Source of the DNA: Brenneria corticis
Lineage (GTDB): Bacteria; Pseudomonadota; Gammaproteobacteria; Enterobacterales; Enterobacteriaceae
DNA: 64,000 nt
Direction of reading: 5' to 3'
NCBI RefSeq assembly: GCF_003115855.1
Contig: NZ_KZ819080.1
Coordinates: forward strand, 62,001 to 126,000
Made by a program: the position numbers and the translations under genes. Of the stretch, positions 33,492-42,956 are shown in pieces (within the stretch, counting starts at the first letter, position 1; every line of letters starts with the position of its first letter). The notes below the pieces were generated by a model. The model was not told the DNA's origin and ran no database searches. It was given only the letters and a program-made list of their open reading frames with translations.

Positions 33492-34172
33492 TCAGGAACG
33501 AAAAAGTCTGGTGTACTGTGTTTCATGGCGGGCGGAGGCGATCGCCGCCAGCGGCAGCCCCGCGCCCACCTCGTCGTCTTGCAGCGCCAGCGCGCCCGGC
33601 AGCAGCGCCGTCAGCTGTTCGCCCAGCTCCAGCAGCAGGTTCTGCGCGGCCTGCTGGCCGAACGGCACCAGCTTCACGCCGGCCATGACCGCGCCTTCCA
33701 GCCAGCCGTAGCCGTAGGCCAGCGCCAGCTCCGGCAGCGGGAGCGACCAGCGCGGCCCCAGCCAGGCCATGCCGCACAGCTGGCTGCTCGCCAGCGTATC
33801 GCGCCAGTCGGCGTCGAGCTCTTGCGCGAATCCCCAGCCGGCGAGAATGCGCATAAACGCCTGACCGCGCTGGCGCTCTTCCGCCCGCAGTTCGCTGGTT
33901 TCGCGTCCGGCCAGCAGCAGGTCGCGCCACTGGCGCAGCGCGGGCGCGTCGTGCCGTTCGCAGGCATGGTACAGGCGCTGCAAAAGCGGCCAGTCGAAGC
34001 GCGCCAGCGTGTGGGTCATTTGCTGGCGCTGCCAGCGGCGAAAGCTCTCTTCGTCACGCACCCAGCCCGCTTCCACCGCCCACTCCAGCCCTTGGGAATA
34101 GGTGAACCCGCCGACCGGCAGGGTGGCGCTGGCCAGTTGCAGCAGGCGCGGCAGGCGCGAGGCGGAAAGCAT
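33492..34172 (-). CDS. ureF: urease accessory protein UreF
   Basis: 226-residue all-helical accessory protein that docks UreG onto the UreD-urease complex. The typical segments are LLQLASATLPVGGFTYSQGLEWAVEAG (about 9-35) and AYGYGWLEGAVMAGVKLVPFGQQAAQ near the C-terminus. The start is placed at ATG 34172 (MLSASRLP), which has a GGGAGG just upstream; ATG 34184 would add four residues. It lies between ureE and ureG. Confidence 0.96.
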   Translation of the reverse strand: MLSASRLPRLLQLASATLPVGGFTYSQGLEWAVEAGWVRDEESFRRWQRQQMTHTLARFDWPLLQRLYHACERHDAPALRQWRDLLLAGRETSELRAEERQRGQAFMRILAGWGFAQELDADWRDTLASSQLCGMAWLGPRWSLPLPELALAYGYGWLEGAVMAGVKLVPFGQQAAQNLLLELGEQLTALLPGALALQDDEVGAGLPLAAIASARHETQYTRLFRS

Positions 34173-34231
34173 CAGACCTCCCATGCCGCAAATAACGCGC
34201 TTCTCTTTATGCCTTTCATCCGCGCCGGCCG

Positions 34232-34696
34232 TTAATGATGCGCATGATGATGGTGGCCGTGCGCATGCGGCGCGGCCTGATAGGCCCCGCTTTCCGGCTC
34301 GAAGGGCGCCATGACGACGCGCACCTCAAGCCCCAGTTGGCGCACCATGTCGTCCAGCACGTGGTCGTGGTGATAGCGCACCAGTCCCTTTGCTATCTGC
34401 AACGGGACGTGCCGGTTGCCGAGGTGATAACAGGCCCTGGCGAGCAACAGCGGATCGGCGCATTCCGCCTGCGAGACCTGCTCTTCGGCGGCGATCACGC
34501 GCACAATTTCCTGCCCCGCGTCGTCGCCGAGCAGGTCGCCGCCGCGAATCAACTGGCCGCGCTCCAGCATCAGCCCCGCTTCCCGGCCGTCGTCCAGGGT
34601 AATTCTGGCGCGGCTTTTCAGCCGGGTCGCCAGATCCAGCGTGGCGGTGGCGGTCGCCGTCTCAGCCTGGTCCAGGCGTTGTGTGAGTAGCTTCAT
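34232..34696 (-). CDS. ureE: urease accessory nickel chaperone UreE
   Basis: 154-residue metallochaperone that hands Ni2+ to the urease assembly complex. It has an N-terminal peptide-binding domain and a C-terminal metal-binding domain (ACYHLGNRHVPLQI, about 89-102, then HHDHVLDDMVRQLG). The tail is histidine-rich (HAHGHHHHAHH), the nickel-storage form as in Klebsiella. ATG 34696 follows GGAAGG. There is a 9-bp gap to the ureC stop. Confidence 0.97.
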   Translation of the reverse strand: MKLLTQRLDQAETATATATLDLATRLKSRARITLDDGREAGLMLERGQLIRGGDLLGDDAGQEIVRVIAAEEQVSQAECADPLLLARACYHLGNRHVPLQIAKGLVRYHHDHVLDDMVRQLGLEVRVVMAPFEPESGAYQAAPHAHGHHHHAHH

Positions 34697-34705
34697 CAAC
34701 CTTCC

Positions 34706-36401
<1,696 letters not shown>

Positions 36402-36409
<8 letters not shown>

Positions 36410-36725
36410 CGCGTTGTCCATCCAGTTTGCCCATCACTTCGCCGCGCAGGCCGAAGACCTGACGCCGGCCGGCCAGCGCCACCAGCGTCACCTCCCGCGC
36501 CTGGCCCGGCTCAAAACGCACGGCGGTGCCGGCCGCGATATCCAGCCGGTAGCCGCGCGTCATGGCGCGATCGAACGCCAGTGCGGGATTGACCTCATAA
36601 AAATGGTAGTGCGAGCCGACCTGGATCGGCCGGTCGCCGTGATTTTCCACAACCACGCTGACGCGCTCGCGCCCCGCATTCAGCGCGATGCGGCCGTCGG
36701 CGACCTGTATTTCACCTGGGATCAT
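36402..36725 (-). CDS. ureB: urease subunit beta
   Basis: Small structural subunit of the (UreABC)3 urease, 107 residues counting from MIPGEIQVADG. The core VENHGDRPIQVGSHYHFYEVNPALAFDR and the C-terminal VFGLRGEVMGKLDG are typical. ATG 36725 was preferred over 36743 because MIPGEI is the family start. It lies 10 bp after ureA and overlaps ureC. Confidence 0.97.
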
Positions 36726-36735
36726 GCTCAGGCCC

Positions 36736-37038
36736 TCACTCAATCGGATTGTGTACGGTGACGAGCTTGGTGCCGTCCGGAAAGGTGGCCTCCACCTGCA
36801 CGTCGGTAATCATTTCGGCGATGCCGTCCATCACCTGATCGCGCGTGAGGATGTGCCGCCCGAACTCCATCAGTTCAGCCACGCTTTTGCCATCCCGCGC
36901 GCCCTCCATAACGGCCGCGCCGATCAGCGCCACCGCTTCGGGATAGTTGAGACGCAGACCGCGCGCCAGGCGGCGTTCGGCCACCAGACCGGCGGTAAAC
37001 AGCAGCAGCTTGTCTTTTTCTCTGGGGGTGAGTTCCAA
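36736..37038 (-). CDS. ureA: urease subunit gamma (TTG start)
   Basis: 100-residue gamma subunit with the invariant N-terminus MELTPREKDKLLLFTAGLVAERR and C-terminus VQVEATFPDGTKLVTVHNPIE. The initiation codon is TTG (37036-37038) behind a GAGG site (GAGGAAACGATT). No ATG or GTG gives the conserved N-terminus, so the unusual start is probably real. It would lower translation of the first structural gene. It is 15 bp after ureD. Confidence 0.97.
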   Translation of the reverse strand: MELTPREKDKLLLFTAGLVAERRLARGLRLNYPEAVALIGAAVMEGARDGKSVAELMEFGRHILTRDQVMDGIAEMITDVQVEATFPDGTKLVTVHNPIE

Positions 37039-37053
37039 AATCGTTTCCTCAAT

Positions 37054-37896
37054 TCACGTAGACCATATTCTCGGCGGCAGCGGCGGCAACCCGACGATGG
37101 CGTCGCGCAGGCCGAACCAGAGCGCCTGCTGGAGGGATTGCATCTGCCGGTTGTCGCCGGCCAGCATTCTGACGACCAGCAATCCGTCCAGCAGCGTGGC
37201 CCCGGCGGGCAGGGCGCTGGACGCCAGTAGCGCGCGCGCCTTTTCCAGCGTTTCCGGCCCGGCGGGCGTCATAAGCATGGTGCCGACCAGCGCGTGTCCG
37301 GCAAGACAGTCGAGATCGCCGTCGAGAATGCGCAGCGTTTCATGCAGCGTCAGCGCGCCGTCGCGCAGCACTCGCAGCCGCGTTTTCAGTTCGCCGTTGG
37401 CAAAGATTTCCCGCATTACGGGACGGCCGAGACAGAAGGTTTCCCAGGCGATCAGCCGGGCGTCGTTCTCAAGGTGAAAGCAGGTGTCCACCTGCGCTCT
37501 GGCCCCGGGAAAGACAATCGTGTCCTGCGGCAGCCATTCCAGACAGCTGCCGGACGCCAGACGAAACGTCTGTTGCAGACGCGCGGTTTCGCCCGCGCTG
37601 CGATAAAACTTGGTCGCGCCCGGCGTGGTGATCAGCGCCCGCGCCTCCGGCGCCAGACTGATTTCGATGCCGAGCCGGTCGCCGCCCACCACGCCGCCCG
37701 GAGGATGCAGCAGGTAGACGTGGCAGGTTTCGCCCTCGGGATAAAACGGCCGCTGAATCAGCAGCGGCCCGGTATGGCGGCGTTCGGCGACCACTGTGCG
37801 CCCCGACTGGCGGCGCAGTCCGAGGTAAAGGGACGCGCGCCAGCCCGCCGACGTCTTATCCGCGGTGATGGTATTGCCGTTGTCGCTGCTGACCAT
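37054..37896 (-). CDS. ureD: urease accessory protein UreD
   Basis: First gene of the operon, 280 residues. It is the scaffold that binds apo-urease and channels nickel from UreG/UreF. Conserved segments are PLLIQRPFYPEGETCHVYLLHPPGGVVGGD (about 44-73), ITTPGATKFYRSAG and WLPQDTIVFPGA. The start is set at ATG 37896 (MVSSDNGNT); a longer in-frame form starts at 37950. Gene order ureDABCEFG is the Klebsiella type. The roughly 120-bp AT-richer gap upstream should hold the promoter; no UreR, Nac or NikR site was recognised. Confidence 0.95.
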   Translation of the reverse strand: MVSSDNGNTITADKTSAGWRASLYLGLRRQSGRTVVAERRHTGPLLIQRPFYPEGETCHVYLLHPPGGVVGGDRLGIEISLAPEARALITTPGATKFYRSAGETARLQQTFRLASGSCLEWLPQDTIVFPGARAQVDTCFHLENDARLIAWETFCLGRPVMREIFANGELKTRLRVLRDGALTLHETLRILDGDLDCLAGHALVGTMLMTPAGPETLEKARALLASSALPAGATLLDGLLVVRMLAGDNRQMQSLQQALWFGLRDAIVGLPPLPPRIWST

Positions 37897-38016
37897 GTAA
37901 ATACGCCTAAATATTGTGAACGCGTTATGTCGACGCATCCGCTTCTTCAAAACACCGCTATCTATTTGGCATGGCGGGGGAAACGAGCAGTAATATTTTT
38001 TTCGTATGGCTAAAGG

Positions 38017-39549
38017 TCAACGGGCGGCGTCATGAACGCCCATAAACTGCCGGATGCGCCGTAGCGCCGGGTCCGTCCCGCCCGCGCGGATCGCCGCCGG
38101 CGACGCGTCCGCCTGAATGTCGCCATGTTCCATCAGCACCACCCGGTCGGAAATCGCCAGCGCGAAGTCCATCTCATGCGTGACGATCAGCATGGTCATG
38201 CCCTCCTGAGCCAGTCCGCCGATCGCTTTCAGTACGTCGCCCACCAGTTCCGGGTCGAGCGCCGACGTCGGTTCGTCGAACAGCATGATGTCCGGCGACA
38301 GCGCCAGAGCGCGGGCGATCGCCACGCGCTGCTGCTGGCCGCCGGATAGCTGGTGCGGATATTTTTCCGCATGGGCCAGCAGCCCGACCTTATCCAGCAG
38401 GTAGAGCGCCTGCGCGCGCCGCGTGGCGTTGTCGCCGGGCCGGCCGTGGTAGCGCGGCGCCAGCATCACGTTTTGCAAAATGGTGTAGTGGGGAAACAGG
38501 TTGAAGCTTTGAAACACCATGCCGATGCGCCGGATGCCGCGCCGCAGGGCCTCGTTCTCCCGCGGGCCGCCCGCGACGATAAACTCCTCGCCGAACAGGA
38601 TGATTTCGCCGCGATCGAGGTTTTCCAGCCCGTTGACGGTGCGGATCAGGGAGGTTTTACCCGACCCCGACGGGCCGATGATGCTGATCGCTTCGCCGGG
38701 CGCCACCGTCAGATGAATGCCTTTAAGTACCTGATGCCGGCCGTAAGCCTTATGGATATTTTTCAGCAGCAGCGCGTTAGGCTCGCCGGGGCGCGCCGAC
38801 GGCTGGCGGAACACCGGGGCGATCGTCTGCCGCCGCAGCGCGGCCAGCGCGTTTTCATCCAGCGTGCCCGGCGCGCGCGCCTGAACGTTAACCCGCCGCT
38901 CCAGCCACTGAAACAGCAGGGTAAACAGGGATACGATCAGAATGTAGTACGCCGCCACCGCGGCCAGCGTCTCCATCACCAGAAAATTTTCCGCGTACAG
39001 ACGCTGGCCGGTCATCAGCAGTTCCGGCAGGGAGATGACCGATACCAGCGACGTCTGTTTGACGATGGTGACGAATTCGTTGACCAGCGCCGGGAGCGAA
39101 ATGCGCAGCGCCTGCGGGATCACCACCAGCCGCTGCACGCCGAGAAAGCGGACGCCGAGCGCGTGCCCGGCCTCATGCTGTCCTTTCGCCACGGAGAGCA
39201 GACCGCCGCGGTGAATTTCGGACATGTAGGCGGTTTCCACCAGCACGGTGGCGACCAGCCCGGCGAAAAAGGCGTTGCCGAGCACGGCGCCGGTGGCCGG
39301 CAGCATTTGCGGCAGGTTGTAGACGAATACCACCAGCACCAGCAGCGGCACGCTGCGGAACAGCCAGATATAGACCTGACACGCGCCGCGCAGCCAGAAG
39401 GGGCCGGACTGGCGGGCGCTGGCGACGATAAAGCCCAATATCAGGCCGATAAGCCAGGACAGGATGCTCAGTTCCACCACGGTGACGCTGGCTTGCCAGA
39501 ACGCCCGCATGGAAAACAGCGAGAAAAAGTAGGTCCAGTCGAAAATCAT
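38017..39549 (-). CDS. polar amino acid ABC transporter, permease and ATPase fused in one chain
   Basis: 510 residues combining two normally separate subunits. Residues 1-220 are a His/Glu/Gln/Arg/opine-type permease with about five helices and the EAA loop GHALGVRFLGVQRLVVIPQA (about 128-147). A linker follows (about 220-260). The remainder is an ABC ATPase with Walker A GPSGSGKT (292-299), signature LSGGQQQR and Walker B IMLFDEPTSALDP. The ATPase resembles GlnQ/HisP. Two fused chains would form a homodimeric transporter. It is 44 bp behind the binding-protein gene, in a unit with the ureohydrolase. The substrate is inferred to be a guanidino compound or basic amino acid, not shown. Confidence 0.93.
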   Translation of the reverse strand: MIFDWTYFFSLFSMRAFWQASVTVVELSILSWLIGLILGFIVASARQSGPFWLRGACQVYIWLFRSVPLLVLVVFVYNLPQMLPATGAVLGNAFFAGLVATVLVETAYMSEIHRGGLLSVAKGQHEAGHALGVRFLGVQRLVVIPQALRISLPALVNEFVTIVKQTSLVSVISLPELLMTGQRLYAENFLVMETLAAVAAYYILIVSLFTLLFQWLERRVNVQARAPGTLDENALAALRRQTIAPVFRQPSARPGEPNALLLKNIHKAYGRHQVLKGIHLTVAPGEAISIIGPSGSGKTSLIRTVNGLENLDRGEIILFGEEFIVAGGPRENEALRRGIRRIGMVFQSFNLFPHYTILQNVMLAPRYHGRPGDNATRRAQALYLLDKVGLLAHAEKYPHQLSGGQQQRVAIARALALSPDIMLFDEPTSALDPELVGDVLKAIGGLAQEGMTMLIVTHEMDFALAISDRVVLMEHGDIQADASPAAIRAGGTDPALRRIRQFMGVHDAAR

Positions 39550-39593
39550 AGCGGCGGTAAAACTCCCTTATGGATAAAACCGGATAGGGCGCG

Positions 39594-40427
39594 TTAACGC
39601 GCGGCGGTGTCGGTGATGCCGTAAGGCCGGTATTTTTCCAGCAGGGCGGCGTATTCGCCGTTATCGCGGATCGTTTGCAGCGCGGTTTTCAGATCGCTCA
39701 GCAGCGCCTGATTACCCTTTTTCACGTAGATGCCCAGCGTCTGCGGATAAATGATCTGCGGCGAACTGATTATCGCCCGGCCGCGGCTGCGCTCGGCGAA
39801 CATGCGCGCCGCGCCCGCCATCTCGACCTGCGCCTGAATATGGCCCGCCAGCAGCGCCTGCAGGGTTTCCGGCGCGGTGGGGTATTCCTTGACGGCAATG
39901 GGCTGTTTGCCGTTGGGCAGACAGTCGTCGGCGGAGAGTTGCCGCAGCTGCTTCACCCAGACGGAGCCCTGTTGCAGGCCGACGGTCAGACCGCACAGCG
40001 CTTTTTCATCCTGCGGCGCGGCCTTGCCGTCGCGGCGCGTCAGAATGTAGGCGCCGGTATCGGCGTATGGGATGGCGTCCGCCTGCGCGGTGCGGTCGGC
40101 GGTGACGTACAGGGCGGAAATCACCGCGTCGTGTTTGGCGGCGTTCAGCCCGAGGATCAGGCCGGAAAACTGCGTGTCGGTCAGCGCCAGCCGGGTGCCC
40201 AGATGCTTATTGAGCAGGGCGGCGAGCTCGGCGTCAAAGCCGACGACCTGCCCGTCCTGCCAGGATTCGAACGGCGGGTAGGCCACTTCGATGCCGACCT
40301 TGAACACGCCCGGCGTCAGCGTGGGGGGAACGGTTGCGGCATGGGATGACGACAGGACGTTTGCGCCCAGCGTCAGGGCAAATAGAGCGGCGACGCGCAG
40401 TCGGCGCCGAACAGTGGATGATTTCAT
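39594..40427 (-). CDS. amino-acid-type ABC transporter periplasmic binding protein
   Basis: 277-residue family 3 solute-binding protein. It has a signal peptide from MKSSTVRRRLRVAALFALTLG to about residue 30. The family-3 signature GVFKVGIEVAYPPFESWQDGQVVGFDAELAALL follows, and a two-lobe fold ends with QTIRDNGEYAALLEKY. ATG 40427 follows GGGAG; a longer in-frame start would lose the signal peptide. It lies between the ureohydrolase gene and the fused transporter, so it probably delivers the ureohydrolase substrate or its product. Confidence 0.92.
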   Translation of the reverse strand: MKSSTVRRRLRVAALFALTLGANVLSSSHAATVPPTLTPGVFKVGIEVAYPPFESWQDGQVVGFDAELAALLNKHLGTRLALTDTQFSGLILGLNAAKHDAVISALYVTADRTAQADAIPYADTGAYILTRRDGKAAPQDEKALCGLTVGLQQGSVWVKQLRQLSADDCLPNGKQPIAVKEYPTAPETLQALLAGHIQAQVEMAGAARMFAERSRGRAIISSPQIIYPQTLGIYVKKGNQALLSDLKTALQTIRDNGEYAALLEKYRPYGITDTAAR

Positions 40428-40501
40428 GGCGGTGCTCCCGTGAGTAGGTCGTAAGTTGATGTTTGATGGCGAACCGGTAACGTAAGCGCCGCGGCGTTTG
40501 C

Positions 40502-41455
40502 TCATCGCTGCGCCACTCCCGGCAGTACGCACAGCATTTCATACAGCAGGTTGGCGCCCATCTGGGCGGTCATGCCGCTGATGTCGTAGGGCGGCGAGAC
40601 CTCCACCAGATCGCAGCCCACCAGATTGAGCCCCTGGCAGCCGCGCACGATCTCCAGCCCCTGCACCGAGGTCAATCCGCCCACTTCCGGCGTACCGGTG
40701 CCGGGCGCCCAGGCCGGATCGAGGCTGTCGATATCGTAAGAAAGGTATACCGGACCGTCGCCCATCCGGGCGCGCACTTCCGCCATCAATGGCGTCAGGC
40801 TGCGGTGCCAGCACTGCTCGGCCGGGATCAGGCGAAAGCCCTGATCGATGCCCCACTGGAAATCTTCGCTGGTGTAGCCCTGCGCCCGCTGGCCGATTTG
40901 CACCACGCGGCGGCAGTCCAGCAGTCCTTCTTCCACCGCCCGGCGGAACGTGGTGCCGTGGGCGATCTTTTCGCCGAACATCTCATCGTTGGTATCCGTA
41001 TGGGCGTCCACGTGGATTAGCCCGACCGGGCCGTGCTTCTTCGTCAACGCGCGCAGGATCGGCAGCGTGATGGTATGGTCGCCGCCCAGCGTCAGCGGGA
41101 TCAGCGGCCAGTCGTTGAGCACGGTGTAGTAGTCTTCGATGATGCCCACCGACTTCAGCAGGCTGTAGGTGTTGATCGGCACATCGCCCAGATCGCCCAC
41201 CTGCAGAGCGTCGAACGGCGCGGCGCCGGTCGCCATGTTGTAGGGGCGGATCATCACGGATTCACTGCGGATATGGCGCGGACCGTAGCGGGTGCCGGCG
41301 CGCTGGGACGCGCCGATATCCAGCGGAATGCCGATAAAGGCGGCGTCCAGCCCTGCGGGGCCGTCGCTGTAAGGCAGACGCATCATGGTGGCGCGTCCGG
41401 CGAAACGCGGCATTTCGTTGCCGCCCTGGGGCTGCTGATACTGTTTTTTTTCCAT
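40502..41455 (-). CDS. gbuA: ureohydrolase, guanidinobutyrase-like (agmatinase/arginase family)
   Basis: 317-residue member of the arginase superfamily that hydrolyses a guanidino group to urea. Metal ligands are present in GGDHTITLP (H127), DAHTDT (D150, H152, D154) and SYDIDSLDPAWAPGTGTPE (two Asp). The start QQPQGGNEMPRFAGRATMMRLP and the ending LLYEMLCVLPGV resemble Pseudomonas guanidinobutyrase GbuA more than E. coli agmatinase. The likely reaction is 4-guanidinobutyrate to 4-aminobutyrate plus urea. Agmatine or guanidinopropionate cannot be excluded. It is divergent from a LysR gene, as gbuA/gbuR are, and about 2.6 kb from the urease operon that would use the urea. Confidence 0.85.
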   Translation of the reverse strand: MEKKQYQQPQGGNEMPRFAGRATMMRLPYSDGPAGLDAAFIGIPLDIGASQRAGTRYGPRHIRSESVMIRPYNMATGAAPFDALQVGDLGDVPINTYSLLKSVGIIEDYYTVLNDWPLIPLTLGGDHTITLPILRALTKKHGPVGLIHVDAHTDTNDEMFGEKIAHGTTFRRAVEEGLLDCRRVVQIGQRAQGYTSEDFQWGIDQGFRLIPAEQCWHRSLTPLMAEVRARMGDGPVYLSYDIDSLDPAWAPGTGTPEVGGLTSVQGLEIVRGCQGLNLVGCDLVEVSPPYDISGMTAQMGANLLYEMLCVLPGVAQR

Positions 41456-41611
41456 TGTCACTGTTTCCCACCTTGCGGCCGGATACGCGCCGGCCATGGA
41501 TTAGCGGGAAAATAGTGCGGTAGACGACGGGTGGGGAAAAATAGCAGAATACAAAAAATCAGTTCAGTAATTTGAAAACTAATCGTCTCTCTTCCTTGCG
41601 GAAACAGTGTG

Positions 41612-42520
41612 ATGTCCATTGGAAAACTGCCTAATCTGCGCTTGCTGTATATTTTCACCATCGTGGCGAAACATCAGGGGTATGCCCGCGCCCAGCAGGA
41701 GCTTAACCTGACGATTTCCGCCATCAGCAACTACATGAGCGAACTGGAAGAGAAGCTGGGATTCGTACTCTGCCAGCGCGGACGGGGCGGTTTCGCGCTG
41801 ACCCTCAAAGGCGAGGCGTTTTTGCAGCAGACGCTGTATCTAATGAACAATCTGGAAAATTTCGATCGCTATACCGCCACGCTACAGGGAGAACAGGGCG
41901 GGACTTTGCGCCTTGGCGTACTTGACGCCACGGTCACCGATCCGGTGCTCTCCATCGCCGACGCCATCGGCCGCTTCAGCGACCGGTTTCCTTTGGTGCA
42001 CATCAATCTGCAAATCAAAAGCCCGCATGCGCTGTTGCAAGGCATTCTGGATAACGAGCTGGATGTGGCGGTAGGCAATTTCCCGCTACAGGGCAACAGC
42101 GTGATCGCCCATCCGCTGTACCGCGAACAGCATTGGCTGTATTGCAGCGACCAGCACGAGCTGTTCGGGGTGGCGCATCCTGAAGCGTCGCATGTCGCCC
42201 AGATGCGTATGGTGACGCGCAGCTACTGGAGCTCGTCGGATTTGGGCAAACGGGGTTTCAAGCAAAGCACAGCCACCGTGGAAAGCATGGAGGCGCAGCT
42301 GTTGTTGATCCTGTCGGGAAAGTATATCGGCTATTTGCCCGAGCACTACGCGTTGCCCTGGGTGCAGAGGCGGCGACTGCGCGCGCTGTTGCCCACCGAC
42401 TATGGCTATCAGGCGCCGTTTTCGTTGATCTTCCGCCGCGGGCGCAGCAAAGAAGTATTGATTCGCGCGATACGCGACCTGTTGCGTTCGGCCTCCAAAG
42501 CGCAGCGCACCCGGCTGTGA
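41612..42520 (+). CDS. LysR-family transcriptional regulator divergent from the ureohydrolase operon
   Basis: 302 residues. The N-terminal winged helix-turn-helix is RLLYIFTIVAKHQGYARAQQELNLTISAISNYMSELEEKLGF (about 10-51), followed by a substrate-binding-like sensor domain. The conserved LysR turn is atypical (LNLTISAISNYM), so it is outside the best-known branches. It faces the ureohydrolase gene across about 155 bp, the standard LysR arrangement, and probably activates it in response to the guanidino compound. ATG 41612 was chosen over GTG 41609. Confidence 0.88.
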   Translation: MSIGKLPNLRLLYIFTIVAKHQGYARAQQELNLTISAISNYMSELEEKLGFVLCQRGRGGFALTLKGEAFLQQTLYLMNNLENFDRYTATLQGEQGGTLRLGVLDATVTDPVLSIADAIGRFSDRFPLVHINLQIKSPHALLQGILDNELDVAVGNFPLQGNSVIAHPLYREQHWLYCSDQHELFGVAHPEASHVAQMRMVTRSYWSSSDLGKRGFKQSTATVESMEAQLLLILSGKYIGYLPEHYALPWVQRRRLRALLPTDYGYQAPFSLIFRRGRSKEVLIRAIRDLLRSASKAQRTRL

Positions 42521-42956
42521 CGATGGACAGCGCCTTGGTGGACGATATATTTCGTTTTTCAGGCCGACAATGTTCCTAATATATTAATTAGTAGGCAGTA
42601 TTTAAATTTCTGCGCAAATAGCGCCGTTTTTCCTCTTGGTGCGCACTGTCTTTTAATCAATATGTGCTAAACCTCTCTTCCATAACTTATTTGTATAAAT
42701 ATAAACAGAAAAATTCGGTGTCGTCTCAGATATTCGCTCATTCTTTGGCTACGCTGAATAGTAGTAAGTAGTTATATGCATTATTTCACGCTGTAAATTA
42801 TTTTTTTCGCGGGTGATTAATGTCTTATTTTTTCAATTCATTGTTTTTATTGATTTTATTTTTAAATGCAAATAAGGAGAAATATAACCGCATCGTGGTG
42901 GGCTATTTACGTAACATATTTATTTAATTCAAATGGTTAATCAGAGGATGGATACC
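42521..42956 (+). other. AT-rich leader region upstream of glgB
   Basis: 436 bp without a recognised gene, strikingly AT-rich against the flanks. It must hold the glgB promoter. No CRP, PhoP or GntR-type site was identified. It contains a possible 35-codon ORF (42820-42927). AAGGAG at 42873-42878 and AGAGGA before glgB are GGA motifs of the sort bound by CsrA, a known regulator of glycogen genes, but this is only suggestive. Confidence 0.5.
42820..42927 (+). CDS. possible 35-residue hydrophobic small protein upstream of glgB
   Basis: ATG 42820, preceded by GGGTGA six bases upstream, opens a 35-codon frame ending in TAA at 42925-42927, 30 bp before glgB. The peptide starts MSYFFNSLFLLILFLNANK, with a hydrophobic stretch at about residues 4-15, then a basic tail (EKYNRIVVGYLRN). 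It could be a small membrane peptide or a leader peptide. The surrounding DNA is AT-rich and such frames arise by chance. No relative is known to me. Confidence 0.3.
   Translation: MSYFFNSLFLLILFLNANKEKYNRIVVGYLRNIFI

Noticed and set aside
38353..39597. Long open frame on the plus strand (over 400 codons) opposite the fused ABC transporter gene
   Set aside because: It is the antisense shadow of a clear ABC protein. Its translation is rich in Gln/Arg/His/Ala with no domain, typical of GC-rich complementary frames.
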